DNA of 64,000 bases from positions 186,001 through 250,000 of the forward strand of contig ML213509.1 in NCBI GenBank assembly GCA_004369045.1, given 5' to 3'. Source of the DNA: Heliocybe sulcata (lineage: Eukaryota; Basidiomycota; Agaricomycetes; Gloeophyllales; Gloeophyllaceae). The position numbers were made by a program, and so were the translations under genes. Of this stretch, positions 53,101 to 64,000 are shown piece after piece. The number at the start of each line of letters is the position of its first letter. The first letter of the stretch is position 1. The notes under the pieces are model-generated. The model had not been told where the DNA came from. It saw nothing but the letters and a program-made list of their open reading frames with translations, and made no database searches.

Positions 53101-56087
53101 GTGCGATCATTATCCATCTGCGGTACCAAGGTCCGCGAGCAAGTTGTGTCAGTAATGCTGCTGTTAACATTGACGGGCGTCGTCTGCTACACTATTGTCA
53201 GATGACGACTTACACACGCGAAATGCCGAGTGGCAGTACCGTATATTCTGTAGGGAACATGTCGAAGAAATGCTGTGCTAGGAACTGTCGATTCACCATG
53301 TTCCAGACGCATTCCCCCGTGCATCAGCGCTATCCTGCCATAGCCAGGATGCTGGCGCAACTAACTACCAGCGGTGATAGTAGTCCGCATCTATCCATCG
53401 AAACAACAGGCCTGCCTTTCCCGAGCAATCACCCTACCTCTCTTGTACCGGGCAAACGCGAGCCTGTTGCTTCCAAGAGGAAGCTGTTGAAGAAACGGGC
53501 ATTGCCGTCGTCAGACCACGCCGTCGCCTCTCCGTCAGGGGATTACTCAGGCTCGAAGCTTGAAGCGCTGTGGGGCTCTGTGTATGCTTGCGGATCACGC
53601 TTGCATGCGAACAGGGCACATAGGGTGACTCCCAGGTCGTGAAGTACGCATTAGCAGCGGACGTTCAAAGCAGCAAGGGATAAACCTTCAGAATGATATC
53701 TGGCTTGTGATACTCTCGCGTTCACATATTTCTGTACTATCCAGGAGTCGGAGATCCCCTCCTGGATCTGGCAACAACAGTGTCCTGTTCCCTTCCCTTG
53801 GGCTGCCAAAGTTTCCGGTACTCAGGATCGCTGTCTCTCGTGAGATTTTGGGCCATGCGTACATCGTCCGCTACCAGGGCTGCGCTATCTTACGGCTATA
53901 CCTATGTATCCGGTACACGGCATATGCTCTCAGTTGCGCGCTGGATGAGATAGGCTCTAGCTCTGACGCCAGTATTTTCACTGTTCCCGCGCAAGGACTC
54001 GTCGTCGCGACCTCTTCTAATCTTTCCGGATTTCATGGTACGATTTCAGTGCGCCATGGGGATGGGAATTCGGTTTCGCATCGGTCCGACCCCCACCTGA
54101 CTATTCCCAGCGGCGTGGCTTCATTGCATCACAACCCCAGAATATCGCAACGTTCCGGACTCGGAACTGAATTGCGCGCGTTTCCTTGTTGGTCGTGATG
54201 TATTGGAATCTCTGTCAGGCCTAATTGACGGTTTGTTCATATCTTCTTAACCGTTTAGCCGTTGATTCAGTGCCTCTTTGAAGCTGCAGGGACTAGGTTC
54301 AATATTCGGGTACATTGAACAGATCACGATTCACGGGCGATGTCTGATTTCTCAGCCAGCGCGGGGCGCTCATGGTCTTGTTCATCGCCGCTGGGAGTGG
54401 GCGCACTTGTGGAACTTCCGCGAGCCGCTCCGCCGTGCATCGAGACGTTGCGCTCGACTGGACAAGCTCGCTTGTCATCTTTTTGCACCGTCGAGGGCTG
54501 CATCCTATCGTTGATCTTCTGGTGATCAGACTCCATCCGCTAATTTCTGATAGCTATCCAGCAACACGCAACTGTCGATGGTCCGGACGACAAACAGGAG
54601 ACGGCAGGACATAGAGAACCGATGTCTGTGGAACGTCAATATCCCATGGCGCCGTCACTCCAATAGAGGAGACTTGTGAAAGGAGAGCTGCTAGACAGCC
54701 TACAGGAAGACGGCGTGAGTAGCTCCACTGGCTAGTGTGCAGCTTTAACGTGCCGCAGCAAGTTGCTGGGTGACTATTTTCTGGAGCGCAGCCAGTTCTA
54801 CTGCGATCCAGAAGGTCCGCTTGAGAGGAACACTGATCTCGAGACAGATCGTACCAAACCCCTCCCCACTGCCTATGGCTGTATTCGTTCAGTCGAGACC
54901 TGTGGTGGGCGACTGTTCTTTTACACAAACAACCTCATATCGATTGCCCAACTAAGGGGTCGAAGCTGCTTTGGCAAAATCCTGCTCCAGGCGCCTCAGT
55001 GTCCTGGCACTAGTCGCGACGTGGGCGGGTTAACACGGGCGTGGCTGGGCTCGAGCGAGGACAGGTAGGGATCATGGTCGGCGTCAATGCTCGCACGCCG
55101 TGAAGAGCTCTCGCCGCGGTAGGAGTGGAGAGACGAGGCGGACGAGTTCGTGATCGGCGTTTGAGCCACTCATACTCGATGAATCCTCGCCATCATGCTA
55201 TGACCTAACTCGTATGGATGACAACTACCCTGAATGCGGATTGCCCGCTTTGCCATACGTTCCGGTGTCCCTGTGGTTGAGCGCGGTCGGACCTGCTTCA
55301 GCTTCCGCCACCCGCCCAGTCGAGCGACGCCGCATGCATTGCCGACATCGAGCCACTTGTACACGACACGTACAGGGTATAATGACCTTGAAAATCTGGC
55401 TTCCCGCTCTCTGGGCCTTCGGTTCGGTGATCTGTGCACCTTGAAGCCCTTTCACCAAGGACAAGCGGACCACTGACCATCTCAAGTACTTAGGGAGGAA
55501 CATCATCTTCATTTTCCTGTGGCAGGTAACCGTCGGCTTAGCAATCATGCCCTTCGCAATTGGTCAACGTCCCCTGACCCTAACCCAATTGTCTGCCAAT
55601 GGTGCTTACCGTAGACCGCGAAGCCTTGGAAATACCGATACCGATGCATCCCGAACTCCGATACGGACTAGGTTCAAGAATGACTATCGCGAGGCAGCAC
55701 TGAGTAAAAGCTTGGATGCTCGAAACACATAGTGTTCCTCCATGAAGCTTCGAAGTCGCATGCTGCGTGCACGCTGTGGTTATATCGTGGGTTCTCTGAT
55801 GAACTGAGCAAGACGTGATACCACCAGTGAATGGTACCGAGCATTGTGCCGTCTTGCGTACGAATTACTGTAGGCCATTAGCTCTGTTCATTACGTCTGC
55901 CATCATGATTTCGTTGTATGTAGAAGATAAAAGATGGAGTCTCCAATCCAACTGTACTAGTTGCTCTACCAGAATTCTCGGATTCTTCTGCCTTCGCTCG
56001 TAGCGGTCAGGGTAAATAGTTCACAGCACGATATGAGACGATAGTGCAAAAACGGAGAGAGATCAGTGGCGAAACAAAAATAAGAGC
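50127..56087. other. Gene-poor stretch of 6 kb
   Basis: I find no supportable gene. Longer open stretches (51807-52205, 53070-53642, 53707-54198 on the plus strand; 52586-53170 and 54554-54928 on the minus strand) overlap one another on both strands and carry no domain motif. A minus-strand segment at about 55130-55025 (NSSASSLHSYRGESSSRRAS) looks exon-like but has no partners. No tandem repeats, terminal repeats, transposase or reverse-transcriptase motif was recognised. It may be old decayed repeat DNA or hold a long non-coding RNA. Confidence 0.4.
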
Positions 56088-56688
56088 TTAGTAGCTCCGC
56101 TTGAGCTTCTCGACAACTAGGAAATGCGAATCAGCAAAAGCAGCTTTGAGCAATAGCGCGTATTCCTCACCGGTTTCTTCCGCCACTTCACTGGCGTCGG
56201 TACCCTGGATCTCAGCAGCGATACCAACCAATGATCGTCTCAGAGCATCTTTCGACGAGGCGAACACCATCTTCTGCTTGATCTTCGCGTCATCAGGGGA
56301 CCTATTCACCAGCGCCACATCACGCGATCATGCTCAGCAAGGTAATATAGAAACAGCACGATCAAGTGCTTCGACTCACCAAGCAATGAAGGTAAGCTTG
56401 TTCCTCTTGCCCGCACCCTCCTTCTCGAACTCAAAGTCATACACGGCCCATCGAGGCTCCTGCTCCGGGAGGTCCGCGAGGAACTCCTCGTAGTTGGGCG
56501 AGTCGGACTTCTTCTCGACGATGATCTCGGTGTTGTCCTTGTTCAGGTTGTAGATGATGTACTTGAGCTTCTTGCCCAGCTTCAGCTCCTGGTACGTATC
56601 GAGACACTCGGGGTTCACGCCAACACCGGAAGCCTGCGAACAGGAGTTATTCCAAGTAAGAAGACAAACAGACTCTTCTACTTGCCAT
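56088..56688 (-). CDS. COF1: Cofilin (ADF/cofilin, actin-severing protein)
   Basis: Severs and depolymerises actin filaments in the cytoplasm. The ATG at 56686-56688 is followed at once by an intron that begins GCAAGT and ends CAG at about 56637, giving M then [20 protein letters not shown]. The ADF fold follows: [20 protein letters not shown], then [20 protein letters not shown] and [10 protein letters not shown]. After an intron comes [20 protein letters not shown] (the long actin-binding helix, with KMVFASSK) and [21 protein letters not shown] last intron (about 56174-56121, donor GTGAGG, acceptor CTAG) joins EET to VVEKLKRSY, a normal cofilin end; without it the frame would run on with an unrelated tail. 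About 138 residues, as expected. It lies 257 nt downstream of the alpha-actinin gene on the same strand. Confidence 0.92.
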
Positions 56689-56944
56689 TGTTATAAGGTC
56701 AAGAGAGACGGGGTATTATGAATAGGAGAGGCGATTTACAGACACTGGAGGACCAGGAGCAGATGTTAGATGTTATATGCGATATAAAGGCTGTTTCGTA
56801 TCGCGATGTCGGCGATTGCCATAGATCACGTGACAATAGCTAGATAACCGCGCTCTGCGCCGCAGGCCCGGCCAAGCAACCTTGTCTTGTCCTCCTCGGC
56901 AAACCAGACGTTACTTTATTTTGCTACATATGCATAGGGGTAGA
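56689..56944. promoter_or_regulatory. Short spacer between alpha-actinin and cofilin
   Basis: 256 nt holding the 3' end of alpha-actinin and the cofilin promoter. A TATA-like TTATAAC (minus strand) at about 56689-56695 sits too near the ATG to be the TATA box. Confidence 0.4.
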
Positions 56945-59680
56945 CTACTGGAACACCATGTCAAGCCAGTGCTCGTAACTAAACTCATCCTCTCCGACCT
57001 CGTTCTTCTGCGATGGCATGACCTGTCGGAGATACTCAATCGCATTGGCCGGTAGAGACGCCAGGCGCAGATCAAGCTCCGTGACGAAGGGCTGCGCAAT
57101 CCTGAGTCCGAAGGCATTCACCGGAAATCTCGGTACTCACCTTGTCTCCAGCGATCCCTCGGAATGCCTCCCGCAGCTGCTCAGGCGAAGTCTGGTCTTC
57201 GGTGATATCGACCTGGGCTTCCCTCATCAACGAGATTTCCCTTTAACCCGAACGGTGACTTACCAGAAGATTGATGAAGGCTTCGAACGTTATGGCACCA
57301 TACATCTCGCTGAGCTGGTCGTAGATGACATCCATGTCCTCGTCCGAATAAACGAGCCCCAGACTCGCCAACGCCGCAACCATTTCGGCTTCGTTGAGTG
57401 TATTCGAGTCATCCTTGTCAAAGTATCGGAATGTCGTCTCAAACTGCTCCAGCTGCGCCGGCGTCAGGTTTGTCATATTCCGAGAGACAATCTGCGAGGA
57501 ACCGGGATATATAGTCCGGGAGCTGCCGACGGCTGAATTTGGCGCGCACCTGGTTGTCAATAAACGAGATCTTCTTTGCGATACTCTGGATGAGCAGCTC
57601 CAGCTCGAACTGGAGGTCTTGGCATGTAAAGATGGTATAGTCGTTCTCTTCCACATTGGCTGCAAGGCATTCCGCCTCCACGTTTGATACAGAGTCCAGT
57701 GCTTCCGATAGCGACGGTATTCGTGTCTGCAATTGCTGTGCCTGCTCCTGTTGTTCCTAAAAAAGCGAGAGTCAGATACTGATTTCTATGCCAAGTCAGA
57801 TCAGCGGAGCTATAGAATACCTCCAGGGGCCCATCAATCGCGGCCAACTCCGATGAAATATGGTGTAGTCGCTTAGCGAACTCGTTGGCGAGGGCAGCAA
57901 ACTTCTTTCGTAGGGCCTCTTTGATTCTGGGGATAGTCAGTTCCTCTCCTGCATACCAGCAGGGAGACTTACTCGCGAATCTCAGCATTGATGGCTCTAC
58001 TTCGCTGCGCTTCTGCACCCAAAAGCGAACTCCATGCTTGGTCAATGTCCTGCGACAGGTGGGAAATCTTGATCAGTCACTCCCACTAATGCCACTCAAA
58101 CGCACCTGCAGTGTCAAGCCAGGCGGAGGCACATATTCTCTGAGGCCATATGTCTTCAGCTTGGTCTGCACGTTCGTAAAGAGCGTCGCGATATCCTGCT
58201 TTTCGGTGACCCACTGTCGCTTCGTCGTCTGCTTGTAGGTCGTAAACTGCGCAGAATGCTCTTTCGCGTCGCTATACGTCCCCGCGAATTGAGCGGAGTT
58301 CCATTCTTCCTGGATGTCCGCTAGTGCGGATAGTAGCTAGAGGTTTTTTAGGTTCTGTGACGCTGAAATGAGCAAAGAGAGTCCGGAATGGACTTACCGC
58401 CCGGGCACGACGCTCGTAGTCGTTCTTGCTCAGCCATACAGACTGCATCAGATCAGCGAATTTCTCGACTCTGCGAGACACAGTTTCCGTCTGTTCTGAG
58501 GTCGAGGTCAAAGGGCGCCGAGTTTCCCAGCATGGGTAAGGAAAACTCACCCATAGACGAGAATGCGTGGAAGAAGCTTGCGACGTAGGTCATGACACTG
58601 CGTTCGTCTGGCTTCGCTACGTCGCACAGATCCTCCACTTCCAGCAGTTGCTAGTGATAATAGCCCAACTCAACTCAGTTTCATAGCATGATGAGAAGGT
58701 ACAATGTGGGAGGCTCACAGGAATACCAAGGTGCTCCTCAGCAACCCTGAACGCTAGACGGGTGTTGCCGTGCCGATCAGCCTATGCAGTGAGCAGGATG
58801 TCAAAGTCCGTACGAAGTACCTTTATCAATGGGAGCAGACCTTGTCTAACTTGTCATAATCGAGCAAATCGGGTCGATGGCAATGGATTAGGGCACATCT
58901 ACCTACGGTGTCAGTAGCCGTAAAGCAAACCAGGTCATTCAACCTCACAAGGCAAGCCCATCAGACCAGCTGAGCGAGAAATCCTGGACATTGACTTCTT
59001 TGTACGGTGCGGTTTTGCGCTGACACCAGAGGAGGAGGCCTTCTTTGGCGGAGAGACCTTCTTCACTTGGAATCTCTCAGCATCCTCGGAGCAATGGAGC
59101 ACTGCAAGACGAACCTGATGTCGGCGATGGTAAACCGTAAGATGAGGGTCCATATCATGCCCAAGATCAGCTTCAAGTTGCCATCGATGATATCTGGGAA
59201 ATGGGTAAATTCCATGTGCACCAAGCAGAGGGACGTACACGTACCCTCAGGTCCAATATTCGTCAGCTTCACGCCCCGAGAATTGATGAACTCTAGAGCT
59301 TTGTTGACATTCTCAGCCTTCTGGACGCGCATGCGAGGATTCCTGTTGTATCGACCGAGCGACACGTCGCCTATAGCCATTATAGGAGGTTGTCGCAGGA
59401 ATCAGAGAAAGGGTCATACCCATTATTTCCTGAAGTTCTGGTAAGACATGACGAACAATCCATATTCACGAGGCGCACCATTAACTGGATGAGTCGGACA
59501 CCATCGGATAGATCCTTCACAAGCGAGGTCATGGAAGGGTAACCCGCGGACTCGAGCTTGGTATTCAGCCTGGAGACGTCCTCGTCAGTTAACGATGCAA
59601 TACACGTTAAGACGACTCCACCATTTACAGAATGTTCTCTCTTGTACATCCCTAGAGCGTGCCTCCAAAGACTCCCCCAT
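56945..59680 (-). CDS. Alpha-actinin (actin cross-linker)
   Basis: Cytoskeletal actin-bundling protein of cytokinetic rings and patches. The ATG at 59678-59680 reads MGESLEARS; the first intron must be spliced as TG/G to give VQERTFCKW then LNTKLES, the standard start of CH domain 1, followed by [40 protein letters not shown] and [17 protein letters not shown] domain 2 reads [44 protein letters not shown] and [20 protein letters not shown] short rod of spectrin-like helices (58490 to about 57560) follows, then EF-hands with one good loop, [12 protein letters not shown], and a degenerate second ([11 protein letters not shown]). The protein ends [10 protein letters not shown] with the stop at 56945-56947. 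A rod much shorter than in animals is usual for fungi. About a dozen introns; no break seen. Confidence 0.92.
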
Positions 59681-59962
59681 AAGTCCGTCAGACAGTGCTC
59701 AGAGGTCAGGAAGGGCGCTTGCAGTTGAAGCTGCAGCGTTACGGATTTCAGTAGAGAGCAGTGCAACGTGTATGCCGCGAGGTCAATAAAAAGAACAAGC
59801 GAGGAGTCAGTCAAGTAAAGCAGTAGCTGAGTCGAGGACCCTAGAGGTTACCTCCGCGCCGGGAATGCCGACGACGCGCTTCAATTTGGCGAGACGCGTC
59901 GAGCGCCCCGCCTCGCGCCTCTTTACACTCTACCACCATCACCGCGGTCTTTCTTGGCGGCC
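59681..59962. promoter_or_regulatory. Divergent promoter of alpha-actinin and POB3
   Basis: 282 nt between two divergent ATGs; must contain both promoters. A GC-rich part (GACGACGCGCTT...GCGTCGAGCGCCCCGCC) lies near 59868-59910; no clear TATA box. Confidence 0.5.
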
Positions 59963-62205
59963 ATGACCACACAGTTCGACCACATCTACCATGGACTGAA
60001 TCCTAATGTCGGCAGTACGTGTCTGTCTATCGACTCCAGCATTTAAATGTTTACGGCTGACTTCCCTGGCATAACAGAATTCCGTGTCGCGGCGAGCGGC
60101 ATGGCGTGGAGGGCAGAAGAAATGGACACTACTGTTGCAATATCTGGGCCCGATATCAAATGGGCGCAGTGGTTACGTGTTGCGCGGAACTTTCAGCTCC
60201 GAGTGGGCTTGAAGGACAGGAAAAGGGAGACCTTTGACGGATTCATGAGAGAGGTAAGTTTTTTATCTGCGCGGGGGAATGAGTTGATCTGAGATCGGTT
60301 CCAGGATCACGATAAAGTTGCCGGTCTTATGAAGCAGCACTTTGGCATCACTCTGGAGACGAAGGATGTCACATTCAAGGGATGGAATTGGGGCGTCGCG
60401 GATGTTCAAGGTGCGCTATCGCGCCTGCATGAGTTCCGATCGGCAGTCTCACCTCTCTTTTTTCTTTAGGACAGGATCTCGCCTTCCTGGTCTCTAATAA
60501 GACTGCTTTCGAACTGCCACTGCAGCAAGTCGCGAACTCTAACATCGCTGGCCGCACGGAAGTCTCCCTGGAATTTGCTCCTTCGGATCAGAAACCAAGC
60601 AAGCGTGCACCAGATGAGATGGTGGAAATCCGCTTCTATATCCCCGGCACAACCACCAAAGGTGGCCGTACCTCCGAGGATGGCTCACAAAAGTCAGATG
60701 CGGAGGACGAAGGAGAGGAGATGAGCGCTGCCCAGGCCTTCCACGACTCTGTAAAGGAGAAAGCGGAACTGGGTGAAGTCGCGGGAGATATGATCGTCAC
60801 GTTCGACGAGGTCCTGGTTCTGACGCCCAGGGGCCGGTACGATGTGGACATGTACCCAGACTATCTGCGACTGCGTGGCAAAACGTACGACTACAAGATA
60901 CTCTACTCGAGTGTCTCTCGGCTGTTTCTCTTACCAAAGGATGACCTCCAAGTTCTCTTCATCGTAGGTTCTTCGTCAAAGTGCATTAGAGCCCTATCTG
61001 ACAGGTTAAAGTTGGCCCTTAGCACTCCCATACGGCAAGGGCAGACTAGATATCAATATCTGGTCATGCAATTTAGTCGGGAGGAGGAGATTACGGCCGA
61101 GCTCAACATGACCGAGTGCGTACCTGTCATTCTCTTGATTCTACTCAACTCAGTATTTCGTTCGTAGGGAGGAGGTTGCCCAACATGACCGCCTAAAGAA
61201 GAGCTACGAGGATCCTACCTTTGAAGTGGTATCCAGCGTCTTCCGTGCTTTGTCGAAGAAGAAGATCGTGGGTGCCGGCAGTTTCTCAAGGTAAGTCGTG
61301 TCCACCCAGTTTCCTTGAACAAGGTTTAACTCATCTGCACGCAGTCGAGACGGTCACCCAGGCATCAAGGCCAATCTGAAGGCCGTGCAGGGCGACCTTT
61401 TCATCCTCGAGAAATATATATTTTTCGTGTCCAAGTCACCTGTCCTCATCGAGCTCAGCGATATCCACCAAGTAGTGTTCTCCCGTCTCGGCCAAGGGAT
61501 GGCTGCTAGGACTTTCGATCTCCAAGTGGTCACCAAGAGTGGTCCAGAATACACGTTCTCGTCCATCAACAAGGAAGAACATGAACCTACGGAAGCATAT
61601 CTGAAGGACAAGAAGGTGCGCGTCAAGAACGAGATGTTACAGGATGTCGATCTCCTTGCTGGCGCTGTCGACGAGGATGATGAGGACGAGGAGATGGCGA
61701 GTGTTGGTAGTGGTGATGAGGTTGTAAAGACACGTGGTGGAGACTCCGAGAGCTCAGAAGGTGCGTGCAGCATCGAATGTCTACGCATCTATTTCTAACT
61801 CTTGAATTAGATGAGGATTATGCGATATCAGGCGACGACTCTGGCTCTCCATCCGAGAGCGATTCCGATGAGGAAGGCGCCGCAACTGCGTCAGACGCGA
61901 GCGGCGACAGGGACTTCATCAAGCCCAAGGGAGCCAAAGGTAAAGGTAAGGCCAAGGAGGGTGGCACGGGCAAGAAGTCAAAGGCGAAGGCGAAGGCGAA
62001 GGCACAGGAGAGCGATGCAGACGAGGACAAGCCCAAGAAGAAGGCTGCGCCTATGCCAATGCCGAAGAAAACCGAGGATGACTCGATGGATGTCGATGAG
62101 CCTTCTACGTCGAGGCCTAAGCCTAAGCCCAAAGCCAAGCCCAAAGCTAAGGAAGAAGAGGAGGATGAGCCTCCAAAGAAAAAGCCGAAGAAGTCAGAAG
62201 ATTAA
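59963..62205 (+). CDS. POB3: FACT complex subunit Pob3 (SSRP1-like)
   Basis: Histone chaperone subunit that with Spt16 moves nucleosomes aside during transcription and replication. The ATG at 59963 (MTTQFDHIYHGLNPNVG) and the first intron lead to KFRVAASGMAWRAEEMD, then ISGPDIKWAQWLRVARNFQL, FGITLETKDVTFKGWNWG and VSNKTAFELPLQQVANSNI. The PH-like middle part has DEMVEIRFYIPG, FDEVLVLTPRGRYDVDMYPD, RLRGKTYDYKILYSSVSRLF, LLPKDDLQVLFI and IRQGQTRYQYLVMQF. After further exons (AVQGDLFILEKYIFFVSKSP, QVVTKSGPEYTFSSINKEE) the tail turns acidic and then Lys/Ala/Pro-rich, ending KKPKKSED at 62203-62205. There is no HMG box, as usual for fungal Pob3, which uses a separate Nhp6-type protein. The border of the intron near 60965-61015 is uncertain. 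Confidence 0.93.
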
Positions 62206-62625
62206 GCATTCCCCTCATAGTCTTGTATGTAATTGTCTTGCTTCCTTAGTGTTTCCGGTATCTCCATTTCCTGGTTTTCCCTCCTCGCCTTGTATCACCT
62301 GTTCACACTTATATCACATCACGTTATCATCCATCCGGTTGTTGGTGCGTCTCCAAGACTTGCTGGTGTGCGCATCGGTGAACTCGTTAATATCTTGACC
62401 GCTGGCTGACATGGCTGACGTGCACATTCCTCGCGAGTATGCGGCTGACAGTGCTTGGCAGGGATTACCTGAGTAACCTGCCGAACGATGGCCAGTGCTA
62501 GCCCCTCGTCAGCCGCAGATGAGGCTTTTGTACAAAAGGCTCGCCGAAATTCCAAAGACACTCCATTCCTCTTTCCTCTCTCTCTGCCTCGATACTCACC
62601 TCTCTCTAGAGCTATCGATCGCGGT
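62206..62625. other. Intergenic between POB3 and oxalate decarboxylase
   Basis: 420 nt with a 3' flank and the promoter of the next gene. A frame opening at 62488 runs into the decarboxylase but its first residues are not signal-like, so the internal ATG at 62626 is preferred. Confidence 0.5.
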
Positions 62626-64000
62626 ATGGTCAAGCTCGCTGCTTCGCACATGCTCCTAGCTCTAGCGGCCTATGCATACGGCGCACCTGCGGCCACTGGG
62701 ACATCGACAAGCTCAGTAGCTCAAGGGAGTCCGACTGTCCCCTATGCGAGCGATGATCCGAACTATCCTCTGTGGAACGACACCATCGACTCTACGCCGG
62801 AGCCTATCAGAGGCAAGCTGGGCGCGAATATCCTTGGTCCTCATAACGTTCCAAGTAAGCTGTTGGCATATTCTTCTTTTTAACCAATATGACTCTCATG
62901 ATGTCACAGTGCCAAGGAGAACCCTGATCTACTTGCATCTCCTGCGACCGCTCATGGCGACGTGTCAGTCTGCCATTCCAAAAATCTGGCATTGCCGACA
63001 CTGATACTGACATCGTTCATCGTTATTAGGATGAATGCGAAATGGCCATTCGCTCTCAGCCACAGTCGTCTCCAGACCGGGGGGTGGGCTCGCCAACAAA
63101 ATGGTACGTACAATGGGTGTTAAGAGCTCACTAGTTCTTCACTCATGTCCCGCTACCAGTGAACGAGATGCCCATCGCAAAAGAGATCGCTGGAGTGGAC
63201 ATGAGGCTCGAAGCTGGGGCTATTCGGTAATACGGCATACCTGTACTGCCGGCTGAATCACCGATGCTCATTATACACTAACAGTGAGCTGCACTGGCAC
63301 ACAAGCGCCGAGGTAAGACTTAGAGCGCTGGTATATGCGTCGCATTGGTTAAAGGTCTGAATGCGTCGCTATTGTAGTGGTCCTATGTCTTGAAGGGCTC
63401 GATGCAAGTTTCCGCCATAGATGCAGACGGTCAGAACTACCTCGCTACCATAGTAAGACCCTGAACTTCAACATTCCTTGAGTCCTCCGTACTTACTTGT
63501 CTTATAGAACGCAGGTGATCTGTGGTACTTCCCGCCTGGCGTCCCGCACTCCCTGCAAGCAACTGCAGACGATCCTGAAGGAGCTGAATTTTTATTGGTA
63601 CCGTTATTCAAAGCTGGAACCGGGTATACCATACTAACATTTCACACATCTTAGGTATTCGACAATGGGTTCTTCAGCGAAGATTCGACCTTCCTAGTGC
63701 GCATTGCAATCTTCGCTTATAAAATCTTCCTTAACCTTGTTCCCTCTTTAGCTCACAGATTGGCTTGCTCATATACCAAAGGAAGTCATCGCCAAGAATT
63801 TCCAGATGCCCATCTCTGCGTTCGGCCATATCCCTGATCATGAACTTTACATCTTCCCTAGTAGTAGGTCACGATCTCGCTCATCCAATGTGCTACTGAC
63901 GCGATCGATGACAGACCCTCCTCCTGCCGGCCGCCAAGCTGTGGAGGACCCTCAAGGCCAGGTCCCGGAGCCATTCACCTACAGGCTATCACAGGTGAAG
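62626..64000 (+). CDS. Oxalate decarboxylase, bicupin (cut by window end)
   Basis: Secreted Mn-dependent enzyme that turns oxalate into formate and CO2; wood-rot fungi use it to control oxalate. The ATG at 62626 opens a signal peptide (MVKLAASHMLLALAAYAYG). Then come PIRGKLGANILGPHNVP, NPDLLASPA, MNAKWPFALSHSRLQTGGWA, GVDMRLEAGAIRELHWHTSA and EWSYVLKGSMQVSAID, and GDLWYFPPGVPHSLQA: the first cupin with its metal set His, His, Glu (HWHTSAE) and the later His (VPHSL). EFLLVFDNGFFSEDSTFL and LTDWLAHIPKEVIAKNF follow, with many small exons. The second cupin is beyond the window. At the first intron (about 62854-62910) the obvious GTAAGC donor leaves the frame one base off the NPDLLASP frame, so a less usual donor or a small indel must be considered. 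Confidence 0.88.

Noticed and set aside
53070-53642. Plus-strand open frame of 190 codons in the 6-kb desert
   Set aside because: No family motif, no splice partners, and overlapping open frames on the other strand. Kept only as unexplained.
50127-56087. Possible transposon or virus-like element in the long desert
   Set aside because: No reverse transcriptase, integrase, transposase, capsid or terminal repeat was recognised on either strand.
61818-62144. Minus-strand Ala/Gly/Leu-rich frame
   Set aside because: Antisense of the Lys/Ala/Asp-rich Pob3 tail; a compositional artefact.

Overview
The window is nuclear DNA from a filamentous fungus, almost certainly an agaricomycete basidiomycete and probably a wood-rotting polypore. 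The basis is the dense short GT-AG introns (about 50-60 nt) with tiny exons, compact intergenic spaces between housekeeping genes, basidiomycete versions of conserved proteins (GRASP, VDAC/porin, MEF2-type MADS factor, cofilin, alpha-actinin, Pob3), a two-cupin oxalate decarboxylase, and several membrane and hypothetical families I know only from agaricomycete genomes. No RNA gene, CRISPR array, or recognisable transposon or virus-like element was found.

Layout. 1-8.4 kb is ordinary: a Zn2Cys6 transcription factor (+), a GRASP Golgi protein with a His/Asp-rich tail (+), and a MATH/BTB protein (-). 8.4-24.6 kb is an accessory, rearranged block. It holds three copies (A, B, C) of one uncharacterised gene, of which A is inverted and frameshifted; a 14-helix drug:H+ antiporter with decayed partial copies; a mitochondrial membrane protein with decayed partial copies of its last coding region; a divergent hypothetical gene; and a scrap of a NACHT (NLR-type) gene. 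25.7-29.5 kb carries a seven-helix membrane protein (-), COX20 (+) and a CDC25-like rhodanese phosphatase (-). 29.5-34.7 kb is mostly unrecognisable apart from one orphan multi-exon gene. 34.7-42.6 kb has a homeobox gene (-), two tandem quinone-oxidoreductase-like genes (+) that were duplicated together with the 5' end of the homeobox gene, and a membrane protein (-). 42.6-46.3 kb is gene-poor. 46.3-50.1 kb has VDAC (+) and an Rlm1/MEF2-type MADS factor (-). 50.1-56.1 kb is another gene-poor stretch. 56.1-64 kb is compact again: cofilin (-), alpha-actinin (-), Pob3/FACT (+) and oxalate decarboxylase (+, running off the end).

The most unusual content is the A/B/C family. The copies share a two-exon structure, a TATA-like box and a palindromic GTCACG...CGTGAC element about 100-130 nt upstream of the start. 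A conserved membrane-helix-coding tail lies just past the stop codon in another frame. Copies A and C each lie beside antiporter sequence in the same relative arrangement, so the gene and the antiporter probably moved as a pair. Exon borders were read by eye; spans run from start to stop codon and include introns. Several supplied reading frames begin at non-ATG codons, so starts were chosen independently.
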